From: Chitinophaga sp. SYP-B3965
GTDB lineage: Bacteria; Bacteroidota; Bacteroidia; Chitinophagales; Chitinophagaceae
DNA length: 64,000 nt
Assembly (NCBI RefSeq): GCF_009647655.1
Contig: NZ_WJFD01000001.1
Location: 1,054,001 to 1,118,000 of the forward strand
Direction of reading: 5' to 3'
Shown: one piece after another, positions 24,947-32,251 of the stretch
Position numbering within the stretch: position 1 is the stretch's first letter
Layout: every line of letters starts with the position of its first letter
The notes under the pieces: generated by a model
Told to the model about the DNA's origin: nothing
Seen by the model: only the letters and a program-made list of their open reading frames with translations
Database searches by the model: none
Position numbers and translations under genes: made by a program

Positions 24947-25792
24947 TTAATTCTTAAAAAGCTGCAGCAGCGTAGTCAATTTATTCTTCAGTTCTTTACG
25001 ATCCTGGATAAAATCGAGGAATCCGTGTTCCAACAGGAACTCGGCGCTCTGGAAGCCTTCGGGGAGGTCTTTTTTAATTGTTTCTTTGATGATACGCGGT
25101 CCGGCAAATCCGATGAGGGCGCCTGGTTCCGCTGTATTGATATCCCCCAGCATAGCATAAGAGGCTGTTACGCCGCCGGTGGTGGGGTCTGTCATTAATG
25201 AAATATAAGGGAGGCGTGCGGCGGCCAGCTGTGTGAGCTTGGCAGACGTTTTGGCCATTTGCATCAGGGAAAAGGCACTTTCCATCATCCGGGCACCGCC
25301 TGATTTGGAAATGATCATCAGCGGTAACTTGTTGGCGATGCAATAATCGATGCTCCGGGCGATCTTTTCTCCTACCACAGAGCCCATAGAGCCCCCGATG
25401 AAGTTAAAATCCATACAGGCCACTACCAAACCGTTGCCATTTACGTGGCCGGTGCCTACGCGCATAGCATCTGAAAGTCCTGATTTCTTCTGTGCATCCT
25501 TCAGCCTTTCACCATAAGGTTTCAGATCGCTGAAGCCCAGCTGGTCCTTTGGATAGATGTTGCTGAATAATTCTTCAAAGGCGTTATTATCAAAAATGAT
25601 CTCGAAATACTCAGGTGAATTGATACGGTTGTGAAAGTTGCATTTGTCGCATACGTACAAATGTTCTTTCAGGTCTTGCATAGTGGATGTTTTCTTACAG
25701 TTAGGACATTTGTGCCACAAACCTTCCGGTGCGTCCTTCTTTTCACTGGTAGTGGTGGAAATTCCTTGTTTAACTCGCTTAAACCAGCTCAT
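24947..25792 (-). CDS. accD: Acetyl-CoA carboxylase carboxyltransferase subunit beta
   Basis: Beta half of the carboxyltransferase that makes malonyl-CoA for fatty-acid synthesis. The N-terminal zinc ribbon has four cysteines at 29, 32, 48 and 51 (CPNC...CDKC), which separates AccD from other crotonase-like carboxyltransferases. The carboxyltransferase body follows, with [21 protein letters not shown] and [13 protein letters not shown]. At 281 aa it is full length. The alpha subunit gene is not adjacent. It lies between fba and smpB on the same strand; an intrinsic terminator after fba (25869-25900) suggests its own promoter. Confidence 0.97.
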   Translation of the reverse strand: MSWFKRVKQGISTTTSEKKDAPEGLWHKCPNCKKTSTMQDLKEHLYVCDKCNFHNRINSPEYFEIIFDNNAFEELFSNIYPKDQLGFSDLKPYGERLKDAQKKSGLSDAMRVGTGHVNGNGLVVACMDFNFIGGSMGSVVGEKIARSIDYCIANKLPLMIISKSGGARMMESAFSLMQMAKTSAKLTQLAAARLPYISLMTDPTTGGVTASYAMLGDINTAEPGALIGFAGPRIIKETIKKDLPEGFQSAEFLLEHGFLDFIQDRKELKNKLTTLLQLFKN

Positions 25793-25868
25793 ACTAGCGT
25801 TTGAGATATAAAATTAGATAAAGAATAAGTGGTGCAAGATACGGATAAATTCAATTTTTCCGTAAATC

Positions 25869-25900
25869 AAAAGCCCCCCCGGGAAATCGGGAGGGCTTTT
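25869..25900 (-). terminator. Terminator of the aldolase gene
   Basis: AAAAGCCCCCCC pairs, with one mismatch, with GGGAGGGCTTTT. It lies 16 bp past the fba stop. On the minus strand it ends in TTTT. Confidence 0.85.
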
Positions 25901-25915
25901 ACGGCTATAATATGA

Positions 25916-26986
25916 TTATTTATTGCGATTGATGCAATTCAGATCGGTGAAAGCTTCTTCGAGGCGGCTCACGAAAGTTTCCTCGCCTTTACGCAGCCAT
26001 ACGCGCGGATCGTAGTACTTTTTGTTAGGTTTGTTGGGCCCTTCAGGATTACCCAGCTGCGCCTGCAGGAAGGCTTCGTTCTTTTTGTAGTAACCCAGGA
26101 TACCTTCCCAGAACGCCCATTGCATATCTGTGTCGATATTCATTTTGATCACACCGTAACCCAGGGTTTCGTTGATCTGGTTCTTGGGAGAACCGGAACC
26201 ACCGTGGAACACGTAAAATACAGGTTTATTGGTAGGGGTGCCGAATTTTTGCTGGATGAAATCCTGGCTGTTCTTCAGGATCTCAGGGCGCAATTCAACG
26301 TTTCCGGGACTGTAAACACCGTGTACATTACCAAAAGCAGCAGCAATGGTAAAACGGGTACCTACCTGGGAGAGTTGCTCATAAGAATAAGCTACATCTT
26401 CCGGCTGGGTGTACAGGAGGGAGTTTTCCACGCCTGAGTTATCCACGCCATCTTCCTCACCACCGGTTACGCCCAGTTCTATCTCAATGCTCATACCCAG
26501 CTTGTTCATTCTTTCGAAGTAAGCTTTGGAGATCTCGATATTTTCATGGATCGGTTCTTCGGAAAGGTCCAGCATGTGAGAGCTGTAGAGGGGTTGACCG
26601 GTTTCTTTCTTAAAAGCTTCACCGGCAGTGAGCAAACCATCTATCCAGGGCAGCCACTTTTTAGCAGCATGGTCTGTATGCAGGATAACGGGTACGCCGT
26701 AGTATTTAGCTACTTCGTGTACGTGTCTTGCACCAGAGATACCTCCGGAGATATTGGCCTGCAATTTATCATTGGGCATTCCTTTACCGGCAAAGAATTG
26801 GGCGCCGCCATTGGAAAACTGGATAATCACCGGAGAATTCACCTTAGCTGCTGTTTCCAGTACGGCATTCACGGAGTTGGTGCCTACCACATTCACTGCG
26901 GGCATAGCAAATTCATTCTCTTTGGCATCATTGTAGAGCGCTTCCAGCTCTTCACCGAATAATACGCCGGCTTTGTACTTTCCCAT
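25916..26986 (-). CDS. fbaA: Class II fructose-bisphosphate aldolase
   Basis: Zinc-dependent glycolytic aldolase that splits fructose-1,6-bisphosphate. The catalytic Asp and zinc ligand are in VILHTDHAAKKW, other zinc-site residues in IEIELGVTGGEEDGVDN, and the phosphate loop in HGGSGSPKNQI and the NIDTDMQWAFW region. At 356 aa it is the long FbaA (class IIA) form, not the shorter class IIB. ATG at 26986. The upstream region has a strong -7 box and four TTGCAA hexamers, suggesting carefully controlled expression. Confidence 0.96.
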   Translation of the reverse strand: MGKYKAGVLFGEELEALYNDAKENEFAMPAVNVVGTNSVNAVLETAAKVNSPVIIQFSNGGAQFFAGKGMPNDKLQANISGGISGARHVHEVAKYYGVPVILHTDHAAKKWLPWIDGLLTAGEAFKKETGQPLYSSHMLDLSEEPIHENIEISKAYFERMNKLGMSIEIELGVTGGEEDGVDNSGVENSLLYTQPEDVAYSYEQLSQVGTRFTIAAAFGNVHGVYSPGNVELRPEILKNSQDFIQQKFGTPTNKPVFYVFHGGSGSPKNQINETLGYGVIKMNIDTDMQWAFWEGILGYYKKNEAFLQAQLGNPEGPNKPNKKYYDPRVWLRKGEETFVSRLEEAFTDLNCINRNK

Positions 26987-27020
26987 ATATGATCTTTTTC
27001 GTTTGATTTTTAAAGGAAAG

Positions 27021-27028
27021 CAAATATA
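27021..27028 (-). promoter_or_regulatory. -7 box of the aldolase gene
   Basis: The minus strand reads TATATTTG, an exact Bacteroidota -7 consensus, 34 bp before the aldolase ATG. A clear TTTG at 19 bp is missing; ATTG occurs at 16 bp. Confidence 0.6.
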
Positions 27029-27041
27029 GGAATTTCAGAAT

Positions 27042-27096
27042 TTGCAATTTTGCAAGATTTGGCATTGCAACAAGGCAATATTTAGTTTTCTTGCAA
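27042..27096. promoter_or_regulatory. Four TTGCAA hexamers upstream of the aldolase promoter
   Basis: The palindromic hexamer TTGCAA occurs at 27042, 27050, 27065 and 27091, just upstream of the aldolase -7 box and in the otherwise gene-free 175 bp before the Rieske gene. A cluster this tight suggests binding sites for a regulator, which is inference. Confidence 0.4.
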
Positions 27097-27125
27097 AGAT
27101 GGGGGCTGAGAGAGGGGATTAACAA

Positions 27126-27155
27126 ACCCGGACTGTTTTTTAATACAGCCCGGGT
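27126..27155 (-). terminator. Hairpin after the Rieske-like gene
   Basis: ACCCGGACTGT (27126-27136) pairs, with one mismatch, with ACAGCCCGGGT (27145-27155) around an AT-rich loop, 6 bp past the Rieske stop. On the minus strand it is followed by TTTGTTAAT. Confidence 0.65.
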
Positions 27156-27161
27156 AAAGAA

Positions 27162-27608
27162 TTATTTAACAGTGAGTGTTGTACCGCTTATTGTTACTGT
27201 ATATTTAGTAAGAGCAGTGGTGGTAGGGCCATTGGACACTGTACCATCAGGGTTGTATTTGCTGCCATGGCCACAGGCGCTGAGGCATTCTATCAAACCG
27301 CCGTTATAGCCTGATAAAGTACAGCCCATATGTGTGCAGGTGCTGGTTACGGCTGAAAAAGAAGCCGGTACATTTCCGGCAGCCAGGCGGATCAATACTA
27401 CGCCGCCGCTGATAATGTAATCTCCTACGTTAGGGACCTGGGTGGCCAGGTTAACAGTGAGCTTGTCTGCTCCACCGCCACCGCCTCCGCCACCACCGGG
27501 AGGATTAGGTGCCGGATCGTCTCCTTTTCCACCACACGCAGCCAAACCGGCAGTACAGGCAATAGCAAGGGTGATGCCCATGTTGGACAAAAAGTCTCTT
27601 CTTTCCAT
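27162..27608 (-). CDS. Rieske-type [2Fe-2S] lipoprotein with altered second motif
   Basis: A 148-aa lipoprotein: twin-Arg-like start (MERRDFL), hydrophobic stretch, lipobox LAAC (Cys25), then a linker with nine or more glycines (about 38-46) and a Rieske domain. The first half-motif CTHMGC (Cys91, His93, Cys96) is canonical. The second half reads C-L-S-A-C-G-H-G-S (Cys108, Cys112, His114) instead of C-x-C-H-G-S, so the ligand Cys and His are spaced differently. The downstream SKYNPDGTVSNGP follows the usual pattern. It probably carries a Rieske cluster for periplasmic electron transfer, but cluster binding needs proof. No partner oxidoreductase is adjacent. Confidence 0.85.
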   Translation of the reverse strand: MERRDFLSNMGITLAIACTAGLAACGGKGDDPAPNPPGGGGGGGGGADKLTVNLATQVPNVGDYIISGGVVLIRLAAGNVPASFSAVTSTCTHMGCTLSGYNGGLIECLSACGHGSKYNPDGTVSNGPTTTALTKYTVTISGTTLTVK

Positions 27609-27680
27609 AATTGAGTGATTTTTTGGACGCTTCGATTATCAGGTTAGTAATTGGATTTTCAGGATTATTACGAAGCGTAA

Positions 27681-28463
27681 TTATTGAAGGTTGCCTGCTT
27701 CCAGTAATTTGCTGAAATAAGCAGGTGCATGTAATAATCTGCTGCCATACCAGGAAAACATTTCTCCATCTACAAGTTGTATCACTGCGTCTGGAAGATA
27801 AGCCTGTATTTCAGCGATGTGCTGTTCTTTAAAAGGATAAGGTTCGCTGGAGAGCAATACCAGGCGGCAGCCGCTGGCAGCTAACTGGGGAAGTGTAATG
27901 GAAGGATAACGGGGCAGGTCTTCAAACACATTCCTTAACCCGATGGTGCGGAGCATTTCATGAATGAAAGTATCACCGCCTGCAATCATCCATGGGTTGC
28001 GCCAGATAAAATAGGCAGTAGGAACGGCGGGTTGAAGGGTTGGTAAAAGATCAAAACGTTCTTTGATGGTAGCGGCTATTTTATTCGCAACATGATGTTT
28101 GCCAACGATGTGGCCGATGGATGTGATCATATCACAGGCGCCTTCCAGATCATGTATATCACTGATCCATACGGGGAATTGTGATGCGAGTGTTTCTATC
28201 TGTTCTTTGGTGTTCTCTTCTTTATTGGCAATGATAAGGTCCGGTTGCAGGGCGGCTATTTTATCCAGGTGTAATTGTTTGGTGCCGCCAATGCGGGTGA
28301 TAGTACGGAACCATTCTTCCGGGTGCACACAGAATTTAGTGATGCCCACTACGTGAGCACCCAGGTCATATAATAATTCCGTTTGCGATGGCACCACCGA
28401 AATGATCCGTTGGGGAGGAGAGGTGATCTCTATCTCCCGGCCTAGTTGATCTGTATACAGCAT
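27681..28463 (-). CDS. Helical-backbone metal receptor (BtuF-like), no signal peptide
   Basis: A 260-aa protein of the class III periplasmic-binding-protein fold used for cobalamin, haem and metal-chelate uptake. Typical elements are PQRIISVVPSQTELLYDLGA at the N-terminus, KIAALQPDLIIANKEEN, the long connecting helix near 125-145 and the YPSITLPQLAAS segment. Unusually, it begins directly with the domain: no signal peptide, and a stop codon lies two codons before the ATG, so none is hidden upstream. It starts 2 bp after the cystathionine beta-synthase stop, so the two are co-transcribed. It may work in the cytosol, or be exported by an unrecognised route. Confidence 0.85.
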   Translation of the reverse strand: MLYTDQLGREIEITSPPQRIISVVPSQTELLYDLGAHVVGITKFCVHPEEWFRTITRIGGTKQLHLDKIAALQPDLIIANKEENTKEQIETLASQFPVWISDIHDLEGACDMITSIGHIVGKHHVANKIAATIKERFDLLPTLQPAVPTAYFIWRNPWMIAGGDTFIHEMLRTIGLRNVFEDLPRYPSITLPQLAASGCRLVLLSSEPYPFKEQHIAEIQAYLPDAVIQLVDGEMFSWYGSRLLHAPAYFSKLLEAGNLQ

Positions 28464-28465
28464 GT

Positions 28466-29827
28466 TTAATTACCCAATGCCTGGATAATGTCGTATTTGG
28501 TGATGATATGATAATTAGCGGTTTCGTCCTGCGTGATCACGGCGCCATTCTCTTTGTTGATGTACATCGTTAATTTCTCGATGGGCGTTTCCATATTTAC
28601 GATGGGGAATGCTTTCTGCATCACGCTTCTTACGGATGCTTCTTTCAGGTCCGGCTGGTCTATCAGTTTGATAAACAATCCGCTTTCAGAAATAGAACCC
28701 ACAAATTCATTGCCTTGTAATACGGGTAAATGTTCAATGTCGTATTTCTTCATTTTCGCGATCACATCACTAATTTTTTCATCCGGCAGGATGGTCACCA
28801 ATGGCAGATTGCGGCGGCTGTTCACTACATCCTTCACTGTTTTCACATCCAGGAAACCACGCTCCATCATCCACTGATCATTGTATACTTTACCTACATA
28901 ACGGCTGCCATGATCATGAAAGATCACTACCACCACATCTGTTGGTTTTAATTTTGCTTTCAGCTGCAGGAGCCCTGCTATGGCAGATCCTGCGGAGTAT
29001 CCCACAAAGATGCCTTCTTCTTTGGAGATGCGGCGTGCCATCACGGCGCCATCTTTATCTGTTACTTTTTCAAAGTGATCTATCACATTCATATCATAGT
29101 TCTGCGGCACAAAATCTTCCCCGATACCTTCTGTGATATAAGGATATACTTCACTCATATCCAGTTCTCCTGTTTCATGGAATTTTTTGAGCAGGGAACC
29201 ATAACTGTCAATAGCCCATACCTGTATGTCCGGGTTCTTTTCTTTCAGGAATTTACCCGTGCCGGTAATGGTGCCGCCGGTACCGGTGGCTACTACCAGG
29301 TGGGTGATCTTACCATCCGTCTGATCCCAGATCTCAGGGCCGGTCTGCTCATAATGTGCATCCCGGTTAGCGAGGTTGTCGTATTGATTAACGTAGAAGG
29401 AATTTGGTATTTCCTTACCCAGCCTCCTGGATACGGAATAATATGATTTAGGATCTTCCGGCAGCACATTGGTAGGGCAAACGATCACTTCTGCGCCTAC
29501 TGCTTTCAGGATATCCACTTTTTCTTTGGATTGTTTATCAGTAGTGGTGAAAATACATTTATAACCTTTGATCACGGCTGCCAGGGCCAGGCCCATCCCT
29601 GTATTACCGGAGGTACCTTCAATGATGGTGCCTCCTGGTTTGAGCAGGCCCATTTTCTCGGCTTCTTCTACCATTTTAATAGCCATACGGTCTTTAATGG
29701 AGTTGCCGGGGTTAAAGAACTCCACCTTGGCAAATACGGTGCAGGGGAGTTCGGCAGTAACGCGGTGCAGCTTAACAAGGGGTGTGTCTCCTATCGTTTC
29801 AAGAATGTTTTCACAGTACTTCATCAT
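28466..29827 (-). CDS. PLP-dependent cystathionine beta-synthase with CBS domains
   Basis: A 453-aa fold-type II PLP enzyme that condenses serine (or O-acetylserine) with homocysteine or sulfide. The PLP lysine is Lys45 in FFNPGNSIKDRMA, the phosphate or substrate loop is EGTSGNTGMG, and the TGTGGTITG glycine loop is intact. Two CBS motifs fill residues about 340-453 (LPDEKISDVIAKMKKYDIEHLPV and IEKLTMYINKENGAVI), as in human-type CBS, and would give nucleotide or S-adenosylmethionine regulation. Without biochemistry, cysteine synthase activity is an alternative. It heads an operon with the metal-receptor-like gene and is divergent from bioD. Confidence 0.93.
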   Translation of the reverse strand: MMKYCENILETIGDTPLVKLHRVTAELPCTVFAKVEFFNPGNSIKDRMAIKMVEEAEKMGLLKPGGTIIEGTSGNTGMGLALAAVIKGYKCIFTTTDKQSKEKVDILKAVGAEVIVCPTNVLPEDPKSYYSVSRRLGKEIPNSFYVNQYDNLANRDAHYEQTGPEIWDQTDGKITHLVVATGTGGTITGTGKFLKEKNPDIQVWAIDSYGSLLKKFHETGELDMSEVYPYITEGIGEDFVPQNYDMNVIDHFEKVTDKDGAVMARRISKEEGIFVGYSAGSAIAGLLQLKAKLKPTDVVVVIFHDHGSRYVGKVYNDQWMMERGFLDVKTVKDVVNSRRNLPLVTILPDEKISDVIAKMKKYDIEHLPVLQGNEFVGSISESGLFIKLIDQPDLKEASVRSVMQKAFPIVNMETPIEKLTMYINKENGAVITQDETANYHIITKYDIIQALGN

Positions 29828-29897
29828 CTAATGTGTTAGGTAACGAAATTAAGGGAATTGGTTGAGATTGAAGTAGCTCATTGACGCCTAAGCTCCC

Positions 29898-29905
29898 TAT
29901 ATTTG
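29898..29905 (+). promoter_or_regulatory. -7 box of the bioD operon
   Basis: TATATTTG is an exact match to the -7 consensus, 5 bp before the bioD ATG at 29911. No good -33 box lies 19 bp upstream. If used, the transcript would be nearly leaderless. Confidence 0.5.
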
Positions 29906-29910
29906 CTGTT

Positions 29911-30552
29911 ATGAACAACATCTTCATCACCGGAATTGGTACCGGCGTAGGAAAAACAGTGGCATCCGCCTGTGTAACGGAAGCGCTGGGCGCCCAATAC
30001 TGGAAGCCCATCCAGGCGGGCCTGCAGGATACTACGGATACGCAAACGGTCAGAGCATTGCTGAGCGAGCCTTCCCATGTTAAAGATGAATTGTACCGTT
30101 TACACATGCCGGCGTCTCCGCATCTGGCTGCCAGCAGGGAAGGGATCACTATCCTGGAGGACAAGATCGTGGAGCGGGCACAGCAATTTCAAAAAGCAGA
30201 TCAACCGCTGGTGATAGAAGGCGCTGGCGGGTTAATGGTGCCTATCAGCCAGAACTTTTTTACGATTGACCTGATCAAAGCCCTGGGCGCAAGGGTGATC
30301 ATCGTTGCGCAGAATTACCTGGGCAGTATCAATCACAGCCTCCTCACTGCCATGGCCCTCAAACAGTCAGGCATACCCGTTATCGGATGGATCTTTAACG
30401 GAGACCATCATTCCAACGAAGATGATATCATTAGCTGGAGTAAATATCCCCGGATTGCCCGCATAACCCGCGCACGCAAACTGAATAAGGAATTTGTGCA
30501 GACGCAGGCGGAACTGATGCGGCCGGCATTACAACAATTATTCTCTGCATGA
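29911..30552 (+). CDS. bioD: Dethiobiotin synthase
   Basis: ATP-dependent enzyme that closes the ureido ring of dethiobiotin from 7,8-diaminopelargonate and CO2, the step before biotin synthase. The P-loop GIGTGVGKT is at residues 8-16, the KPIQAG substrate loop and the VIEGAGGLMVP motif are present. I chose ATG 29911, which gives 213 aa and starts directly with the P-loop strand; an in-frame TTG at 29881 adds ten poor residues. It overlaps the next gene by 4 bp (ATGA), so it heads a compact operon. The other bio genes are not in this window. Confidence 0.94.
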   Translation: MNNIFITGIGTGVGKTVASACVTEALGAQYWKPIQAGLQDTTDTQTVRALLSEPSHVKDELYRLHMPASPHLAASREGITILEDKIVERAQQFQKADQPLVIEGAGGLMVPISQNFFTIDLIKALGARVIIVAQNYLGSINHSLLTAMALKQSGIPVIGWIFNGDHHSNEDDIISWSKYPRIARITRARKLNKEFVQTQAELMRPALQQLFSA

Positions 30553-31136
30553 TCCGTAATAAACAGGAGATCCGGAAAGCTTACCTGGCAAAACGGCTGG
30601 CCCTTTCAGATGAGGAAGCGGCAGCGCTCAATACCCGTTTACTGGAACAATGCAAATTATTCCCACTGCCTCCGCAGCGCAGGTATGTGCATCTTTTCCT
30701 TCCCATCACTGCAAAAAAAGAAGTGGATACTTACCCGCTGGCAGTTTGGCTGCGGGAGCAGTATCCGGATATTTCCCTCGTGTTATCCCGTTCCTATCTT
30801 GCAACCGCCAGCATGCAGCATTACCTTTGGGACGATAACACCACACTGATCCATAATTCATATGGTATTCCCGAACCGGAAGGAGGGCAGCTGGTAACTC
30901 CGAAGGAAATAGATGTGGTATTTGTTCCGTTGCTGGCTTTTGACGAAGCGGGCCACCGGGTGGGATATGGGAAGGGGATGTACGACACTTTCCTCCGCCA
31001 GTGCAGGGAGGATGTACTGAAAATTGGATTAAGTCTCTTTGAGCCCGTTCCGGGGCAGATCGAAGATGTTTTTGAAGGTGATGTGCCCATGGACCACATC
31101 ATTACACCGGAACGGATCTATACTTTTACCGCTTAA
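30549..31136 (+). CDS. 5-formyltetrahydrofolate cyclo-ligase
   Basis: Converts 5-formyl-THF to 5,10-methenyl-THF with ATP, recycling the storage folate. The N-terminal KQEIRKAYLAKRLALS helix, the substrate stretch with PEPEGGQLV, and the ATP-site motif GYGKGMYDTFL (near the C-terminal third) are all present. At 195 aa it has the standard family length. Its ATG overlaps the bioD stop by 4 bp and the lpxK start follows 12 bp after its stop, so it sits in the middle of the operon. Cytosolic. Confidence 0.94.
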   Translation: MIRNKQEIRKAYLAKRLALSDEEAAALNTRLLEQCKLFPLPPQRRYVHLFLPITAKKEVDTYPLAVWLREQYPDISLVLSRSYLATASMQHYLWDDNTTLIHNSYGIPEPEGGQLVTPKEIDVVFVPLLAFDEAGHRVGYGKGMYDTFLRQCREDVLKIGLSLFEPVPGQIEDVFEGDVPMDHIITPERIYTFTA

Positions 31137-31148
31137 AACGAAAACCCA

Positions 31149-32231
31149 GTGTGGCAGTATTTAAAATATCTCTTATATCCTTTTTCCCTTTTATACGGAC
31201 TTGTATTGTGGATACGGAACCGGCTATACGATAACGGCATGCTTACCGCAGTGGAGTTCGATCTTCCGGTGATAGCAGTAGGTAACCTCTCTGTAGGGGG
31301 CACGGGTAAAACCCCGCATGTGGAATACCTCATTCGTCTTTTAAAGCAAAGTTACCGGCTGGCTACCTTAAGCCGTGGATATAACAGGAGAACGAAAGGC
31401 TACCTGTTAGCGGCGCCGGACAGCAGCTCTGCGGATATTGGAGATGAACCGATGCAGTTTCACCGGAAATTCCCGGATGTAACGGTATGTGTGGGAGAGG
31501 AAAGGATGCTGGCAGTGCCCCAGTTGCTGGGAGACCGGCCGGAAACGCAGGTGATCCTGCTGGATGATGCTTTTCAGCACCGTTCTATTAAACCGGGCCT
31601 GAACCTGATGGTAACAGATCACAGCCGGTTGTTCACCCGGGACCATGTTGTGCCATTTGGGCGGTTGCGGGAAGACAGGAAAGGGTATCACCGTGCCAAT
31701 GGGATCATCGTATCCAAATGCCCTCAAAACCTGAGCATACAGGAGAAGGAATCCATCGCCCGGGAGATCAGCCCATTGCCGCATCAGCAGGTGTTTTTCA
31801 CCACTTTGCAGTATGGGGAGCCTTATGGTCTCTTCCAGACGGAAACCCGGCCGGAAATGGCAGATGCCTCCATCCTGGTGGTCTGCGGAATTGCCAGACC
31901 GGAGCCTTTGGTACAACATTTGCTGGAAAAGTTTGCAAACGTACATCTGCTCTCTTTCCCTGATCATTACTACTACACACAAAAGGACCTGGACAAGATA
32001 AAGCTGGAGCTGGATCAGCTCGATGGCGACCATAAATACATTGTAACTACTGAAAAGGATGCTGTTAGGCTGCATCTGCTGCGGGACAGGGTGACAGGTA
32101 TGGGATTGCCGTTCTTCGTTCTTCCGGTGGAAGTGCAATTCCTCTTTGGAGAGGCAGATTCGTTTAATAGTTATATTTTTGATTACGTAGTAAAGGCTAT
32201 GTTAGCGGCTGAGAATGAATACGCTGAGTAG
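31149..32231 (+). CDS. lpxK: Tetraacyldisaccharide 4'-kinase
   Basis: Phosphorylates the lipid A disaccharide at the 4' position, an inner-membrane step in lipopolysaccharide synthesis, which shows the organism makes lipid A. The N-terminal amphipathic/membrane helix (LLYPFSLLYGLVLWIRNRLY) is followed by the P-loop GNLSVGGTGKT (residues 45-55). LDDAFQHRSIKPGLN and the second-lobe VTTEKDAVR motif are present. Length 360 aa. Start is GTG at 31149 (MWQYLKYLL), with no better ATG. It is in the bioD-to-permease operon, 12 bp after the folate enzyme and 20 bp before rnr. Confidence 0.95.
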   Translation: MWQYLKYLLYPFSLLYGLVLWIRNRLYDNGMLTAVEFDLPVIAVGNLSVGGTGKTPHVEYLIRLLKQSYRLATLSRGYNRRTKGYLLAAPDSSSADIGDEPMQFHRKFPDVTVCVGEERMLAVPQLLGDRPETQVILLDDAFQHRSIKPGLNLMVTDHSRLFTRDHVVPFGRLREDRKGYHRANGIIVSKCPQNLSIQEKESIAREISPLPHQQVFFTTLQYGEPYGLFQTETRPEMADASILVVCGIARPEPLVQHLLEKFANVHLLSFPDHYYYTQKDLDKIKLELDQLDGDHKYIVTTEKDAVRLHLLRDRVTGMGLPFFVLPVEVQFLFGEADSFNSYIFDYVVKAMLAAENEYAE

Positions 32232-32251
32232 AAAGCGCCGCACCTAAAATC

